From NCBI RefSeq assembly GCF_902830275.1, contig NZ_CADESW010000004.1, forward strand, positions 310,001-374,000: a stretch of 64,000 nucleotides of DNA, written 5' to 3'. The notes under the pieces were generated by a model. That model ran no database searches and was not told where the DNA came from. It saw only the letters and a list, made by a program, of their open reading frames with translations. A program made the translations under genes and the position numbers. Positions 15,566 to 25,983 of this stretch are shown here, piece by piece. This stretch comes from Burkholderia stagnalis. GTDB taxonomy: Bacteria > Pseudomonadota > Gammaproteobacteria > Burkholderiales > Burkholderiaceae. The first letter of the stretch is position 1. Each line of letters opens with the position of its first letter.

Positions 15566-16996
15566 TTAGCTGTTCAGCGAGCGCTTGTCGACAGCCAGCG
15601 CCGCTTCGCGCATCACTTCGGACATCGACGGGTGCGGATGGCAGATGCGGGCGATGTCTTCCGACGCCGCCTTGAACTCCATCGCCACCACGGCTTCCGC
15701 GATCAGGTCCGACGCGTTCGCCGCTATCACGTGCACGCCGAGCAGTTCGTCGGTCTTCGCATCCGCAATCATCTTCACGAAGCCGTCCGGCGCGTTCATG
15801 CCGAGCGCGCGGCCGTTGATCGAGAACGGGAACTTGCCCGACTTGATCTCGCGGCCTTCCGCCTTCAGCTGCTGCTCCGTCTTGCCGACCCACGCGATTT
15901 CCGGGTACGTGTAGATCACCCACGGAATGCAGTTGTAGTCGATGTGCGGCTTCTGGCCGTCGATCACTTCCGCGACCAGCACGCCTTCGTCTTCCGCCTT
16001 GTGTGCGAGCATCGGGCCGCGCACCACGTCGCCGATCGCGTACACGTTCGGCACCGCCGTGCGGCAGTGATCGTCGACGTCGATGAAGCCGCGCTCGTTC
16101 GCCTTCAGGCCGATCGCCTCGAGGCCGAGGTTGTCGGTGTTCGGCACGCGGCCGACCGACACGATCAGGCGGTCGGCGTCGAGCGTCTGCGCGTTGCCGT
16201 CCTTGTCGGTGTAGGCGATCGACACGCCGTTCGCGGTCGTCTTCACGTCGCCGATCTTCACGCCGAGATGAATGTCGAGGCCCTGCTTCTTGAACAGCTT
16301 GGCCGCTTCCTTCGCGAGCGCGTCGTCGGCTGCGCCGAGGAACGCCGGCAGCGCTTCGAGCACCGTCACTTCGGCGCCGAGGCGGCGCCACACCGAGCCG
16401 AGCTCGAGGCCGATCACGCCCGCGCCGATCACGGCGAGCTTCTTCGGCACCGAGTCGAACGTCAGCGCGCCTTCGTTGTCCGACACGATCTTGTTGTCGA
16501 CCGGGATGCCCGGCAGGTGACGCGCCTTCGAGCCCGTCGCGATGATCACGTTCTTCGCGGTGACGACTTCGGTTTCACCCTCGCCGCTCACTTCGATCTG
16601 CACGCCGGCGTCGGTCTTGCCGGTGAACTTGCCGTGGCCCTTCAGCCAGGTGATCTTGTTCTTCTTGAACAGGAACTCGATACCGGACGTCATCTTCTCG
16701 ACGATCCCGTCCTTGCGGCCGAGCATCTTCGCGAGGTCGATCTTCACGCCGTCGACGCTGATGCCGTGGTCGACGAGATGGTGCGACGCGTTCTCGAACT
16801 CTTCCGACGACGCGAGCAGCGCCTTCGACGGAATGCAGCCGACGTTCAGGCAGGTGCCGCCGAGCTTCAGCGCGCCGGCCGGGTTCTTCCACTTTTCGAT
16901 ACAGGCAACGGTCTTGCCCAGTTGAGCGGCGCGGATCGCGGCGATGTAGCCGCCCGGGCCGGCGCCGATCACGACGACGTCAAATTCCTTGGACAT
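15566..16996 (-). CDS. lpdA: Dihydrolipoyl dehydrogenase (E3)
   Basis: FAD-dependent E3, 476 aa, which reoxidises the dihydrolipoyl group of the 2-oxoglutarate dehydrogenase E2 with NAD+. FAD-binding VIGAGPGGY is at residues 9-17; the redox-active disulphide GGTCLNVGC has Cys49 and Cys54. An NAD-binding segment ([15 protein letters not shown]) and the C-terminal catalytic His-x4-Glu dimer motif (HPHPSMSE) are present. The start MSKEF (ATG at 16996) matches family proteins. It is the third gene of odhA-odhB-lpdA, 81 nt after odhB. Confidence 0.97.
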   Translation of the reverse strand: MSKEFDVVVIGAGPGGYIAAIRAAQLGKTVACIEKWKNPAGALKLGGTCLNVGCIPSKALLASSEEFENASHHLVDHGISVDGVKIDLAKMLGRKDGIVEKMTSGIEFLFKKNKITWLKGHGKFTGKTDAGVQIEVSGEGETEVVTAKNVIIATGSKARHLPGIPVDNKIVSDNEGALTFDSVPKKLAVIGAGVIGLELGSVWRRLGAEVTVLEALPAFLGAADDALAKEAAKLFKKQGLDIHLGVKIGDVKTTANGVSIAYTDKDGNAQTLDADRLIVSVGRVPNTDNLGLEAIGLKANERGFIDVDDHCRTAVPNVYAIGDVVRGPMLAHKAEDEGVLVAEVIDGQKPHIDYNCIPWVIYTYPEIAWVGKTEQQLKAEGREIKSGKFPFSINGRALGMNAPDGFVKMIADAKTDELLGVHVIAANASDLIAEAVVAMEFKAASEDIARICHPHPSMSEVMREAALAVDKRSLNS

Positions 16997-17077
16997 GGCA
17001 ATCCTTTCTTCTTGTGCGTCCGCACGGGCGCGCGAGGCCGCGCGCCCGCGGGAGCGGGTCAATGCAGGTGGCGTGGC

Positions 17078-18352
17078 TTACAGGTCGAGCAGCAGACGGG
17101 CCGGATCCTCGAGCGCATCCTTCATTGCGACGAGCGACAGCACCGCTTCGCGGCCGTCGATGATCCGGTGGTCGTACGACAGCGCCAGGTAGTTGATCGG
17201 ACGGATCACGATCTGGCCGTTCTCGACGACTGCGCGCTCCTTCGTCGCGTGCACGCCGAGGATTGCCGATTGCGGCGGGTTGATGATCGGGGTCGACAGC
17301 ATCGAGCCGAACACGCCGCCGTTCGAGATCGAGAACGTACCGCCGGTCATTTCGTCGATCGACAGCTTGCCGTCCTTCGCCTTCTGGCCGAACTCGGCGA
17401 TCTTCTTCTCGATGTCGGCGAGGCTCAGCTGGTCGGCGTTGCGCAGGATCGGCACCACGAGGCCGCGCGGCGAGCCGACAGCGATACCGATGTCGAAGTA
17501 GCCGTGATAGACGATGTCGTTGCCGTCAATCGACGCGTTCACGAGCGGGAACTTCTTCAGCGCATGGACTGCCGCCTTCACGAAGAACGACATGAAGCCG
17601 AGCTTCACGCCGTGTTCCTTCTCGAACTTGTCCTTGTACTTGTTGCGCAGCTCCATGACCGGCGCCATGTTCACTTCGTTGAACGTCGTCAGGATCGCGT
17701 TGGTCTGCTGCGACTCGAGCAGACGCTCGGCGATACGTGCGCGCAGGCGCGACATCGGCACGCGCTGCTCCGGACGGTCGTTCAGCCAGGTCGTCGCCGA
17801 CGCCGGCACCTTCACTTCCGGCAGCGCCGGCTTCGCAGCGGCCTTCGCCGGTGCGGCGGCCGGGGCAGCCTTCGGTGCGCTGCCTGCGGACAGCACGTCG
17901 CCCTTCGTGATACGGCCGTCGCGGCCCGAGCCTGCGACGTCGCCTGCGGCGAGGCCCTTCTCGGCCAGCAGCTTCGACGCGGCCGGCGATGCGGCAGCGG
18001 TGCTCGACGCAGCGGCGGCAGCCGGTTGCGCGGCCGGTGCGGCGGCAGCGGGTGCGGCGGCCGGCTGGACTTCGGCTTCGCCAGCCGCGGCTGCGACTGC
18101 ACCTGCCTTCGCTTCGGTGTCGATCGTCGCGATCAGCTGATCCGCGACCACCGTGTCACCGTCGTTCTGCAGCACTTGCGCGAGCACGCCCGCAGCCGGT
18201 GCCGGCACTTCGAGCACGACCTTGTCGGTTTCGAGTTCGATCAGGATTTCGTCCTGCGCGACCGCTTCGCCGGGCTTCTTCTTCCACTGCAGCATGGTGG
18301 CTTCCGACACCGACTCCGACAGCTGGGGGACTTTGACTTCTACGATAGCCAT
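17078..18352 (-). CDS. odhB: Dihydrolipoyllysine succinyltransferase (E2 of 2-oxoglutarate dehydrogenase)
   Basis: Protein of 424 aa. The lipoyl domain at residues 1-75 has lipoylated Lys44 in [11 protein letters not shown]. An Ala/Pro-rich hinge, a peripheral-subunit-binding domain ([32 protein letters not shown], given here as its two halves around residues 145-180) and the catalytic acyltransferase domain ending [16 protein letters not shown] (the HxxxDG active site) follow. It transfers succinyl groups to CoA in the TCA cycle. It is preceded by odhA; a stable hairpin lies in the 132-nt gap. Confidence 0.97.
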   Translation of the reverse strand: MAIVEVKVPQLSESVSEATMLQWKKKPGEAVAQDEILIELETDKVVLEVPAPAAGVLAQVLQNDGDTVVADQLIATIDTEAKAGAVAAAAGEAEVQPAAAPAAAAPAAQPAAAAASSTAAASPAASKLLAEKGLAAGDVAGSGRDGRITKGDVLSAGSAPKAAPAAAPAKAAAKPALPEVKVPASATTWLNDRPEQRVPMSRLRARIAERLLESQQTNAILTTFNEVNMAPVMELRNKYKDKFEKEHGVKLGFMSFFVKAAVHALKKFPLVNASIDGNDIVYHGYFDIGIAVGSPRGLVVPILRNADQLSLADIEKKIAEFGQKAKDGKLSIDEMTGGTFSISNGGVFGSMLSTPIINPPQSAILGVHATKERAVVENGQIVIRPINYLALSYDHRIIDGREAVLSLVAMKDALEDPARLLLDL

Positions 18353-18444
18353 GTGATTTTCCTGGATGCTTAATCTGGGTAATGACGAGCTGGCGACTCT
18401 TCCGGCCGGTGCGGCGCGCAACGCGTCCAGCGGGCCAAAAGATT

Positions 18445-18469
18445 CGGGAAAGCGCGATGCGCTTTCCCG
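18445..18469 (-). terminator. Hairpin in the odhA-odhB gap, possible partial terminator
   Basis: A perfect 11-bp stem (18445-18455 with 18459-18469, 3-nt loop) located 15 nt after the odhA stop. On the minus strand it is followed by AATCTTTTGG, a short T-run. It could attenuate transcription into odhB-lpdA or stabilise the odhA message. Confidence 0.55.
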
Positions 18470-18484
18470 TTTCGCTTCCTTCGC

Positions 18485-21349
18485 TTATTTCGCGATCGAC
18501 GCGCTCTTCAGGCGGCCGAATGCACCTTCGACGAGGGCCTTCTGCTGCTCGTAGTGCTTCGCGTAATAGCCGACTGCCGGCGAGGCCGAAGCCGGACGGC
18601 CGCTGTATGCCAGCTTCTGCCCTTCCTTCATGCCTTCCTTCAGATGGTGTTCGACGTAGAACCACGGGCCCTGGTTTTGCGGCTCGTCCTGCACCCAGAC
18701 CACTTCCGTCGCGTTCTCGTACTTCTTCAGCTCAGCTTCGAACTGCTTGTGCGCGAACGGATACAGCTGTTCGATACGGATGATCGCAACGTCGTTCGCC
18801 TTCGCTTCGCGGCGATGTGCGACGAGGTCGAAGTACACGCGGCCCGAGCAGGCCAGCACGCGCTTGACCTTCTTCGCGTCGATGCCGCCGTCGATCTCGC
18901 CCAGCACCGGCTGGAACGAACCCTTCGCCAGTTCCGACAGGTCCGACACGGCTTCCTTGTGACGCAGCAGCGACTTCGGCGTCGCGATGATCAGCGGCTT
19001 GCGGAACAGGCGGATCATCTGGCGGCGCAGCAGGTGGAAGATCTGCGCCGGCGTCGTCGGCTGGACGACCTGCATGTTGTGATCCGCGCACAGTTGCAGG
19101 AAACGCTCGATACGGGTCGACGAGTGTTCCGGGCCCTGGCCTTCATAGCCGTGCGGCAGCAGCATCGTGAGACCCGACACGCGGCCCCACTTCACTTCGC
19201 CCGACGAGATGAACTGGTCGATCACGACCTGCGCGCCGTTGACGAAGTCGCCGAACTGCGCTTCCCACAGCACGAGCGTGTTCGGCTCGGCGGTCGAGTA
19301 GCCGTATTCGAAGCCCAGCACCGCTTCTTCCGACAGCACCGAGTCGATCACCGTGAACTTCGCCTGGCCTTCGGCGATGTTCTGCAGCGGCACGTACGTG
19401 CCGTCGTTCCAGCGCTCGCGGTTCTGGTCGTGCAGCACCGCGTGGCGGTGCGTGAACGTGCCGCGGCCCGAGTCCTGGCCCGTCAGGCGCACCGAGTAGC
19501 CCGATGCGACGAGCGACGCGAACGCGAGGTGCTCGGCCATGCCCCAGTCGAGCGGCTGGTCGCCGCGCGCCATGTTGCGGCGGTCGTTGATCACGCGCTC
19601 GACGAGCGGGTGAACCTTGAAATCTTGCGGAACGGTCGTGATGCGTTCGCCGAGGCGCTTCAGTTCGGCGAGCGGCACGGCCGTGTCGGCTGCGTCCGTC
19701 CACTTGCGGTTCAGGAACGGCATCCAGTCGACCGCGTACTTGCTCTTGTAGTTCGAGAGCACCGGGTCGATCGTGTGATGGCCGTCGTCCATCGCCTTGC
19801 GGTACGCCTTCACGTAGCCGTCGGCGTCGTCCGCGCTGATCACGCCCTGCTGCACGAGCTTCTCGGCGTACAGCGCACGGGTGCCCGGGTGCTGCGCGAT
19901 CTTCTTGTACATCAGCGGCTGCGTGACCGCCGGCGTGTCCTGCTCGTTGTGGCCCAGCTTGCGGAAGCAGACGATGTCGATCACGACATCCTTGTGGAAC
20001 TGCATCCGGTAGTCGATCGCGATCTGCGTCGCGAGAATCACGGCTTCCGGATCGTCGCCGTTCACGTGCAGCACCGGCGCCTCGATCATCTTGACGACGT
20101 CGGTACAGTACAGCGTCGAGCGCGCATCGCGCGGGTCGGACGTCGTGAAGCCGATCTGGTTGTTGATGACGATGTGCAGCGTGCCGTGCGTGCCGTAACC
20201 GCGCGTCTGCGCGAGGTTCAGCGTTTCCATCACGACGCCCTGGCCCGCGAAGGCCGCGTCGCCGTGGATCTGCACCGGCAGCACCTGCAGGCCGTCTTCG
20301 TCGCCGCGACGGTCCATCCGCGCCTTCGCGGAGCCTTCGACCACCGGGTTCACGATTTCGAGGTGCGACGGGTTGAACGCGAGCGACAGGTGAACCGGGC
20401 CGCCTTCGGTCGATACGTCCGACGAGAAGCCCTTGTGGTACTTCACGTCGCCGGCCGGCAGGTCGTCGACGTGCTTGCCTTCGAATTCGGCGAACAGGTC
20501 GGCCGGCATCTTGCCGAGCGTGTTGACGAGCACGTTCAGGCGGCCGCGGTGGGCCATGCCGATGACGATTTCCTGCACGCCCTTCTTGCCCGAGTGCTGG
20601 ACGACTTCGTCCATCGCCGCGATGAAGCTTTCGCCGCCTTCGAGCGAGAAGCGCTTCTGGCCGACGTACTTGGTGTGCAGGTAGCGCTCGAGGCCTTCAG
20701 CGGCCGTCAGGCGGTTCAGGATGTGCTTCTTCTCGTCTGCCGAGAAGCTCGGCGTCGCACGGGTCGACTCCAGGCGCTCCTGCCACCAGCGCTTCTGCTC
20801 CGGATCGCTGATGTACATGTACTCGGCGCCGATCGTGCCGCAGTACGTGTCGCGCAGGCCCTTGACGATGTCGCGCAGCGAAGCCTGGTCGAAACCGAAG
20901 TACAGGTTGCTCGCGCTGAACGTCTGGTCGAGGTCGGCCTCGGAGAAGTCGTAGAACGCGGGTTCGAGTTCGGGAATGGCGGGACGTTCGCGACGCTTCA
21001 GGGGATCGAGATTGGCCCATTGCGAGCCAAGGAAGCGATAGGCGCTGATGAGGGACTGGACGTGGACCTGCTTGCGTGCAGTCGCCAGGTTGCCGCCGCT
21101 TTCGCGCGGGATGAAGGCATTGGCCTTCGCACGCTGGGCGAACGACTCGACGATCGGGTGGTGCGCCACGTCGCTGGCGTTCGAACCGTCCGTTGCAGGC
21201 ACATTCTGCAACGCGTCGAAATACTCTCGCCAGTTCTCGGGCACTGACGCCGGATTATCGAGATATGCATCGTACAGTTCTTCTACGTACGAAGCATTGC
21301 CGCCGAACAGATAGGAGTTCAGCTGAAACTGCTTCATTACATCTGACAT
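18485..21349 (-). CDS. odhA: 2-oxoglutarate dehydrogenase E1 component
   Basis: Thiamine-diphosphate-dependent decarboxylase of the TCA cycle, 954 aa from the ATG at 21349 (MSDVMKQFQLNSYLFGGNASY; an alternative Met four codons on is possible). The N-terminal E2-binding helix (SYVEELYDAYLDNPASVP), the ThDP-binding core (GMAHRGRLNVLVNTLGK, HVNGDDPEAV, VIDIVCFRKLGHNE) and the transketolase-like C-terminal half (LLPHGYEGQGPEHSSTRIER, FRKPLI..., VWVQDEPQNQGPW) are all recognisable. Length is typical. It is first gene of odhA-odhB-lpdA, with a leader of up to 265 nt after the typA terminator. Confidence 0.98.
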   Translation of the reverse strand: MSDVMKQFQLNSYLFGGNASYVEELYDAYLDNPASVPENWREYFDALQNVPATDGSNASDVAHHPIVESFAQRAKANAFIPRESGGNLATARKQVHVQSLISAYRFLGSQWANLDPLKRRERPAIPELEPAFYDFSEADLDQTFSASNLYFGFDQASLRDIVKGLRDTYCGTIGAEYMYISDPEQKRWWQERLESTRATPSFSADEKKHILNRLTAAEGLERYLHTKYVGQKRFSLEGGESFIAAMDEVVQHSGKKGVQEIVIGMAHRGRLNVLVNTLGKMPADLFAEFEGKHVDDLPAGDVKYHKGFSSDVSTEGGPVHLSLAFNPSHLEIVNPVVEGSAKARMDRRGDEDGLQVLPVQIHGDAAFAGQGVVMETLNLAQTRGYGTHGTLHIVINNQIGFTTSDPRDARSTLYCTDVVKMIEAPVLHVNGDDPEAVILATQIAIDYRMQFHKDVVIDIVCFRKLGHNEQDTPAVTQPLMYKKIAQHPGTRALYAEKLVQQGVISADDADGYVKAYRKAMDDGHHTIDPVLSNYKSKYAVDWMPFLNRKWTDAADTAVPLAELKRLGERITTVPQDFKVHPLVERVINDRRNMARGDQPLDWGMAEHLAFASLVASGYSVRLTGQDSGRGTFTHRHAVLHDQNRERWNDGTYVPLQNIAEGQAKFTVIDSVLSEEAVLGFEYGYSTAEPNTLVLWEAQFGDFVNGAQVVIDQFISSGEVKWGRVSGLTMLLPHGYEGQGPEHSSTRIERFLQLCADHNMQVVQPTTPAQIFHLLRRQMIRLFRKPLIIATPKSLLRHKEAVSDLSELAKGSFQPVLGEIDGGIDAKKVKRVLACSGRVYFDLVAHRREAKANDVAIIRIEQLYPFAHKQFEAELKKYENATEVVWVQDEPQNQGPWFYVEHHLKEGMKEGQKLAYSGRPASASPAVGYYAKHYEQQKALVEGAFGRLKSASIAK

Positions 21350-21668
21350 TTTTACGCTCACCTTTCTTCGAGCTTCTCGAGAAATAGCGGGTTGCTCAAC
21401 CTTCCGCGACACGGCCTGACCGTTTAGCGGATTGCGAATCAAGTCTTGCTTGGAAGGACCTAAAACTTGCGTGCGCGCAGCATATCACAGAACCAATACA
21501 GGAGTTCATGCACAACCATGCAAAAGCGAGGCGCGGCGGGGGTTTGGCCCGATTGCCCAGCCCCCGTGAAAGAGTGTTTTGCAGGCACGCCGATTGCATG
21601 TCGCGCGGATGCGAAAAAGCCGCCCGAAGGCGGCTTTTTTCATGATGCCCGGATCGCTCCGGCGCGCA
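21350..21668 (-). promoter_or_regulatory. Upstream region of odhA with the typA terminator
   Basis: 319 nt between typA and odhA, both on the minus strand. It contains the typA terminator (21614-21640) and must hold the odhA promoter and leader, since the terminator isolates the operon. I could not pick a convincing -35/-10 pair. Confidence 0.5.
21614..21640 (-). terminator. Intrinsic terminator after typA
   Basis: Stem AAGCCGCC / GGCGGCTT with loop CGAA, flanked by an A-run and a T-run, so it can act in both directions. It begins about 29 nt downstream of the typA stop. Confidence 0.85.
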
Positions 21669-23495
21669 TCAGTCGACCGCGCCTTCGCGGCTCGCGCGGC
21701 GACGCTCGTGCTCCTTCAGGAAGCGCTTGCGCAGGCGGATCGACTGCGGCGTGACCTCGACGAGTTCGTCGTCATCGATAAACTCGACCGCGTACTCCAG
21801 CGACATCTGGACCGGCGGTACGAGACGCACGGCTTCGTCGGTACCCGACGCGCGAACGTTGGTCAGCTGCTTGCCCTTGATCGGATTCACGACGAGGTCG
21901 TTGTCGCGGCTGTGGATGCCGATGATCATGCCCTCATAGAGCGCATCGCCCGGCTTCACGAACATGCGGCCGCGATCCTGCAGCTTCCACAGCGCATACG
22001 CCACGGCCGCGCCGTCGTCCTGCGAGATCAGCACGCCGTTGCGGCGCTCGCCGACCGAGCCGTCCTTGACCGGTGCGTACGAGTCGAAGATGTGGCTCAT
22101 CAGGCCCGTGCCGCGCGTGAGCGTCAGGAATTCGCTCTGGAAGCCGATCAGGCCGCGCGCCGAGATCTTGTACTCCAGGCGCGTACGGCCGCGGCCGTCC
22201 GACGCCATGTCGAGCATCTCGCCCTTACGGCGGCCGAGCTCTTCCATCACGCCGCCCTGGTGCTCGTCCTCGAGGTCGACCGTCAGCAGTTCGTACGGCT
22301 CGTGCTTCGCGCCGTCGATTTCCTGCATCACGACGCGCGGACGCGACACGGCCAGCTCGTAGCCTTCGCGGCGCATGTTCTCGACGAGAATCGTCAGGTG
22401 CAGTTCGCCGCGGCCCGACACTTCGAACACCGTTTCGTCGCCCGTATCGCGCACGCGCAGCGCGACGTTGTGGTTCAGTTCCTTCATCAGGCGGTCGCGG
22501 ATCTGGCGGCTCGTCACGAACTTGCCTTCACGGCCCGCGAGCGGCGACGAGTTGACGAGGAAGTTCATCGTCAGCGTCGGCTCGTCGACGGTGATCATCG
22601 GCAGCGCTTCCGGCGTATCGACCGCGCAGATCGTCGCGCCGATGCCGACGTCTTCGATACCGTTGATCAGCACGATGTCGCCCGCTTCGGCCGACTCGAC
22701 CTGCACGCGCTCGAGCCCCTTGAACGACAGCACCTGGTTGATCTTGCGGTTCAGCACGTCGCCTTCCGGGCCGAAGCGCATCACGACCGGCTGGCCCGGC
22801 TTGATGCGGCCGCGCGTGATGCGGCCGACGCCGATCCGGCCGACGTACGTCGAATAGTCGAGGGACGTGATCTGCAGCTGCAGCGGCGCTTCCGGGTCGG
22901 CCGGACGCACCGGCACGTGCTGGAGGATCGCCTCGAACAGCGGGCGCATGTCGCCTTCGCGCGCAGCCGGGTCGAGCGACGCGTAGCCGTTCAGGCCCGA
23001 CGCGTAGACGATCGGGAAGTCGAGCTGCTCTTCGGTCGCGCCGAGCTTGTCGAACAGGTCGAAGGTCTGGTTGATCACCCAGTCGATGCGCGCACCCGGA
23101 CGGTCGATCTTGTTGACCACGACGATCGGCTTCAGGCCGAGCGCGAGCGCCTTCTTCGTGACGAAGCGGGTCTGCGGCATCGGGCCCTCGACCGCGTCGA
23201 CGAGCAGCAGCACCGAGTCGACCATCGACAGCACGCGCTCGACTTCACCGCCGAAGTCCGCGTGCCCCGGGGTGTCGACGATGTTGATGTGCGTGCCTTC
23301 GTATTCGACCGCGCAGTTCTTCGCGAGAATCGTGATCCCGCGCTCCTTTTCGATGTCGTTCGAGTCCATCACCCGCTCGGCGACTTGCTGGTTGTCGCGG
23401 AAGGTGCCGGACTGGCGAAGCAGTTGGTCGACGAGCGTCGTCTTGCCGTGGTCGACGTGAGCGATGATGGCGATGTTGCGAAGGGCGCGGGTCAT
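21669..23495 (-). CDS. typA: Translational GTPase TypA/BipA
   Basis: Ribosome-associated GTPase of 608 aa, involved in 50S assembly and stress adaptation. G1 AHVDHGKTT is at residues 12-20, followed by [10 protein letters not shown] (G2), [13 protein letters not shown] (G3), [10 protein letters not shown] (G4), EF-G-like domains II, III and V, and the TypA-specific C-terminus ([22 protein letters not shown], given here in part, then a basic tail [11 protein letters not shown]). The ATG at 23495 gives the usual [26 protein letters not shown] box lies about 80 nt upstream. Confidence 0.97.
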   Translation of the reverse strand: MTRALRNIAIIAHVDHGKTTLVDQLLRQSGTFRDNQQVAERVMDSNDIEKERGITILAKNCAVEYEGTHINIVDTPGHADFGGEVERVLSMVDSVLLLVDAVEGPMPQTRFVTKKALALGLKPIVVVNKIDRPGARIDWVINQTFDLFDKLGATEEQLDFPIVYASGLNGYASLDPAAREGDMRPLFEAILQHVPVRPADPEAPLQLQITSLDYSTYVGRIGVGRITRGRIKPGQPVVMRFGPEGDVLNRKINQVLSFKGLERVQVESAEAGDIVLINGIEDVGIGATICAVDTPEALPMITVDEPTLTMNFLVNSSPLAGREGKFVTSRQIRDRLMKELNHNVALRVRDTGDETVFEVSGRGELHLTILVENMRREGYELAVSRPRVVMQEIDGAKHEPYELLTVDLEDEHQGGVMEELGRRKGEMLDMASDGRGRTRLEYKISARGLIGFQSEFLTLTRGTGLMSHIFDSYAPVKDGSVGERRNGVLISQDDGAAVAYALWKLQDRGRMFVKPGDALYEGMIIGIHSRDNDLVVNPIKGKQLTNVRASGTDEAVRLVPPVQMSLEYAVEFIDDDELVEVTPQSIRLRKRFLKEHERRRASREGAVD

Positions 23496-23837
23496 ATGAA
23501 CCTGAAAATCGTTTGGATGCGCAAATACGCACGCCCGTTCGACACGTGCGTGCGTGATGCAGCTTGGAAAGCCTGAAATTATAGCACGTGAGAATGACAC
23601 CGGCGGTCTGCACGCTGCGCCGCAACAAAACGGACCCGTGAGCGCGTGCCGACGAATGCGCCGGGCGCCCGCCCCGCGCCGCCGCCCGCCCTTCGGAGAA
23701 AAACCCTCTGGGCTGTAGGACATTGAGCAGCGGGCGAGCAGGCGTTCGATCGTTCGATTAACATGCGCCAACATTTGCCGTGACAAGCATTTGCGCCTAC
23801 ACTGCTGCCTAGTCAACTATTGCAGTTTCATGGTTTT
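23496..23837. promoter_or_regulatory. Divergent promoter region, typA / emrR-like operon
   Basis: 342 bp with no gene. On the minus strand a perfect TATAAT (complement of 23578-23583) probably drives typA, though its -35 is poor. On the plus strand TTGCCG (23775-23780) and TACACT (23798-23803), 17 nt apart, form a plausible sigma-70 promoter for the MarR-type gene. Confidence 0.6.
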
Positions 23838-24332
23838 ATGTCGGATTCCACCTCTCCCCAATCGCAGCCCGTGTCACTGTCGACCTATCAGGTGAACGAT
23901 AGCGTCGGCTACCTGATGTCGCGCGTGAAATCGCTGATGACCAACCTCGTGTCGCAGCGCACGCAAGGCGAACTCGGCATCACCGGCACGCAGGCCAGCA
24001 TGCTGTTCATGATCGCGGTCGGCAAATGCTCGACGGCCGCCGAGCTCGCCCGCGAGTACGGGATCGACGCAAGCGCGGTCACACGCCTGCTCGACCGCGT
24101 CGAGAAGCGCGGCCTGCTGTCCCGCGTGCGCAGCGTCGAGGACCGGCGCGTCGTGCGGCTCGAACTGACCGACGAAGGGCGCGCGCTCGCCGAACGGCTG
24201 CCGCCCATCTTCCGCAGCGTGCTCGACCAGTTGCTGGACGGCTTCACGCCGGAAGAAGTCGGCTTCCTGAAAAGCATGCTGCGCCGCATTCTCGGCAATG
24301 CGTGCGAGACAACCGGCTGCAGTGCGCCGTAA
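23838..24332 (+). CDS. MarR-family regulator of the efflux operon (EmrR-like)
   Basis: Protein of 164 aa. The winged-helix MarR domain is seen in ITGTQASMLFMIAVGKCSTAAEL, IDASAVTRLLDRVEKRGLLSR and the wing SVEDRRVVRLELTDEGRAL. By position it is the first gene of a MarR-OMP-EmrA-EmrB unit, where such regulators usually repress the operon until bound by an inducer such as a phenolic compound. The ATG at 23838 has no clear ribosome-binding site; a TTG six codons upstream is the alternative start. Confidence 0.92.
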   Translation: MSDSTSPQSQPVSLSTYQVNDSVGYLMSRVKSLMTNLVSQRTQGELGITGTQASMLFMIAVGKCSTAAELAREYGIDASAVTRLLDRVEKRGLLSRVRSVEDRRVVRLELTDEGRALAERLPPIFRSVLDQLLDGFTPEEVGFLKSMLRRILGNACETTGCSAP

Positions 24333-24419
24333 TAATTGCCATAACAACCATCTTTGACAGATTAATGTAAGGAAATCCTTGCAGTGTCCATCATTCATTC
24401 CGAGTCAGGGATCAGCGCG

Positions 24420-25931
24420 ATGAAATCCTCCCCGTTGCCCGTGCGTGCCGGATCGTGCCGTACCGCCGTCGCCGCCGCCGTCGCCGCGCTGGCGCTGGCC
24501 GGCTGCGCAAACTACTTCGGCATCAAGAGCGACAAGCAGATCGCTCCCGCGTCGCAATTCGAAACCGCGCAGAGCCTGCCCGCCGAAGGCGGCAAGTGGC
24601 CGTCGCTCGACTGGGCTGCCCAGTTCGGCGATCCGCAATTGCCGAAGCTGATCGACGAGGCGCTCGCCGGCAATCCGTCGATCGCCCAGGCGCAGGCGCG
24701 GATCGCGAAGGCGTCGTCGTATATCGAATCGTCGCGCTCGACGCTGATGCCGCGGGTCGACGCCAAGTACACGTGGAACCGCCAGCTCTACTCGAGCAAC
24801 GCACTCTTCCCGCCGCCGCTGGGCGGCCAGTGGTACAGCGAGAACAACGCGCTCGCGAGCGCGTCGTGGGACCTCGACCTGTGGGGCAAGAACCGCGAGC
24901 GCCTGCACACGGCCGTGTCGCAGGAAAAGGCGGCCGAGGCCGACATGCAGCAAGCGCGCGTCACGCTTGCGTCGTCGATCGCGCGCACCTACAACTCGCT
25001 CGCGCAGCTCTATGCGCTGCGCGACATCGCGCAGCGCGAGATCGCCAACCGCCAGACGGTCGGCAAGATCACCGACGGCCGCGTGTCGGCCGGCCTCGAC
25101 ACCAACGTCGAACGCCAGACCGCGCGCGGCAACATCGCGACCACCCAGGCGTCGCTGTCCGACCTCGAAGGCCAGATCACGACGGTGCGCTACCAGCTCG
25201 CCGCGCTGCTCGGCAAGGGGCCTGACCGCGGGCTGCAGATCGCACCGCCGGTGCTGAACCCGGGCGGCGCCGTCGCGCTGCCCGACAACCTGCCGGCCGA
25301 CCTTGTGTCGCGCCGTCCGGACATCGTCGCCGCGCGCTGGCAGGTCGAAGCCGCGATGCACGACGTGAAGGAAGCGAAGGCCGAGTTCTACCCCGACGTG
25401 AACCTCGCGGCGGGCTTCGGCTTCGACGCGTTCGGCTGGGGCAAATTCCTGAACTTCGCGAGCCGCCAGGCGCAGTTCAGCCCCGCGATCCACCTGCCGA
25501 TCTTCGACGGCGGCGCGCTGCGCGCGCAACTCAAGGGCCGCTATGCGGACTTCGACCTGTCCGTCGCGAACTACAACCAGACGCTGATCGGCGCAATGAA
25601 CGACGTCGCGACGCAGGTCGCGTCGATCCGCGCGATCGACAGGCAGATGGACGACGCGCAGCGCGCGCTCGACGCATCGACGCGCGCCTACGACCTGGCC
25701 GTGATCCGCTACAAGGCCGGCCTGTCGCCGCAACTGCAGGTGCTGAACGCGGACAGCAACCGGCTCGCGTCGGAGCAGACCGTGACCAACCTGAAGATGC
25801 GGCGCCGCGACATGCAGTTCGCGCTGATCAACGCACTCGGCGGCGGCTTCGACGCCACCGGCACCCGCCTCGCCGCGCCCGATGCCGACCGCGCCGCGCA
25901 GGCGAAGACCACACAACAGGCCGCGAACTGA
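24420..25931 (+). CDS. NodT/OprM-family outer-membrane efflux lipoprotein
   Basis: Outer-membrane channel of a tripartite exporter, 503 aa, with a lipobox (ALALAGC, Cys29) and two OEP (TolC-like) repeats: PKLIDEALAGNPSIAQAQARI in the first half and RRPDIVAARWQVEAAMHDVKEAKAEFYPDV in the second. The ATG at 24420 is preferred because it places the lipobox normally and has an upstream CAGGGA. A GTG at 24384 with an AAGGA site would add 12 residues. It is followed by emrA- and emrB-like genes, so it probably supplies the outer-membrane exit for that MFS pump. Confidence 0.93.
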   Translation: MKSSPLPVRAGSCRTAVAAAVAALALAGCANYFGIKSDKQIAPASQFETAQSLPAEGGKWPSLDWAAQFGDPQLPKLIDEALAGNPSIAQAQARIAKASSYIESSRSTLMPRVDAKYTWNRQLYSSNALFPPPLGGQWYSENNALASASWDLDLWGKNRERLHTAVSQEKAAEADMQQARVTLASSIARTYNSLAQLYALRDIAQREIANRQTVGKITDGRVSAGLDTNVERQTARGNIATTQASLSDLEGQITTVRYQLAALLGKGPDRGLQIAPPVLNPGGAVALPDNLPADLVSRRPDIVAARWQVEAAMHDVKEAKAEFYPDVNLAAGFGFDAFGWGKFLNFASRQAQFSPAIHLPIFDGGALRAQLKGRYADFDLSVANYNQTLIGAMNDVATQVASIRAIDRQMDDAQRALDASTRAYDLAVIRYKAGLSPQLQVLNADSNRLASEQTVTNLKMRRRDMQFALINALGGGFDATGTRLAAPDADRAAQAKTTQQAAN

Positions 25932-25983
25932 ACCGGCCCAATCACAACGCAGACACTCGAATCAACGGACGGAGAAAATCGCC

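Noticed and set aside
17020..17060. G+C-rich inverted repeat between odhB and lpdA as a terminator
   Set aside because: No T-run follows on the minus strand, and odhB and lpdA are expected to be co-transcribed.
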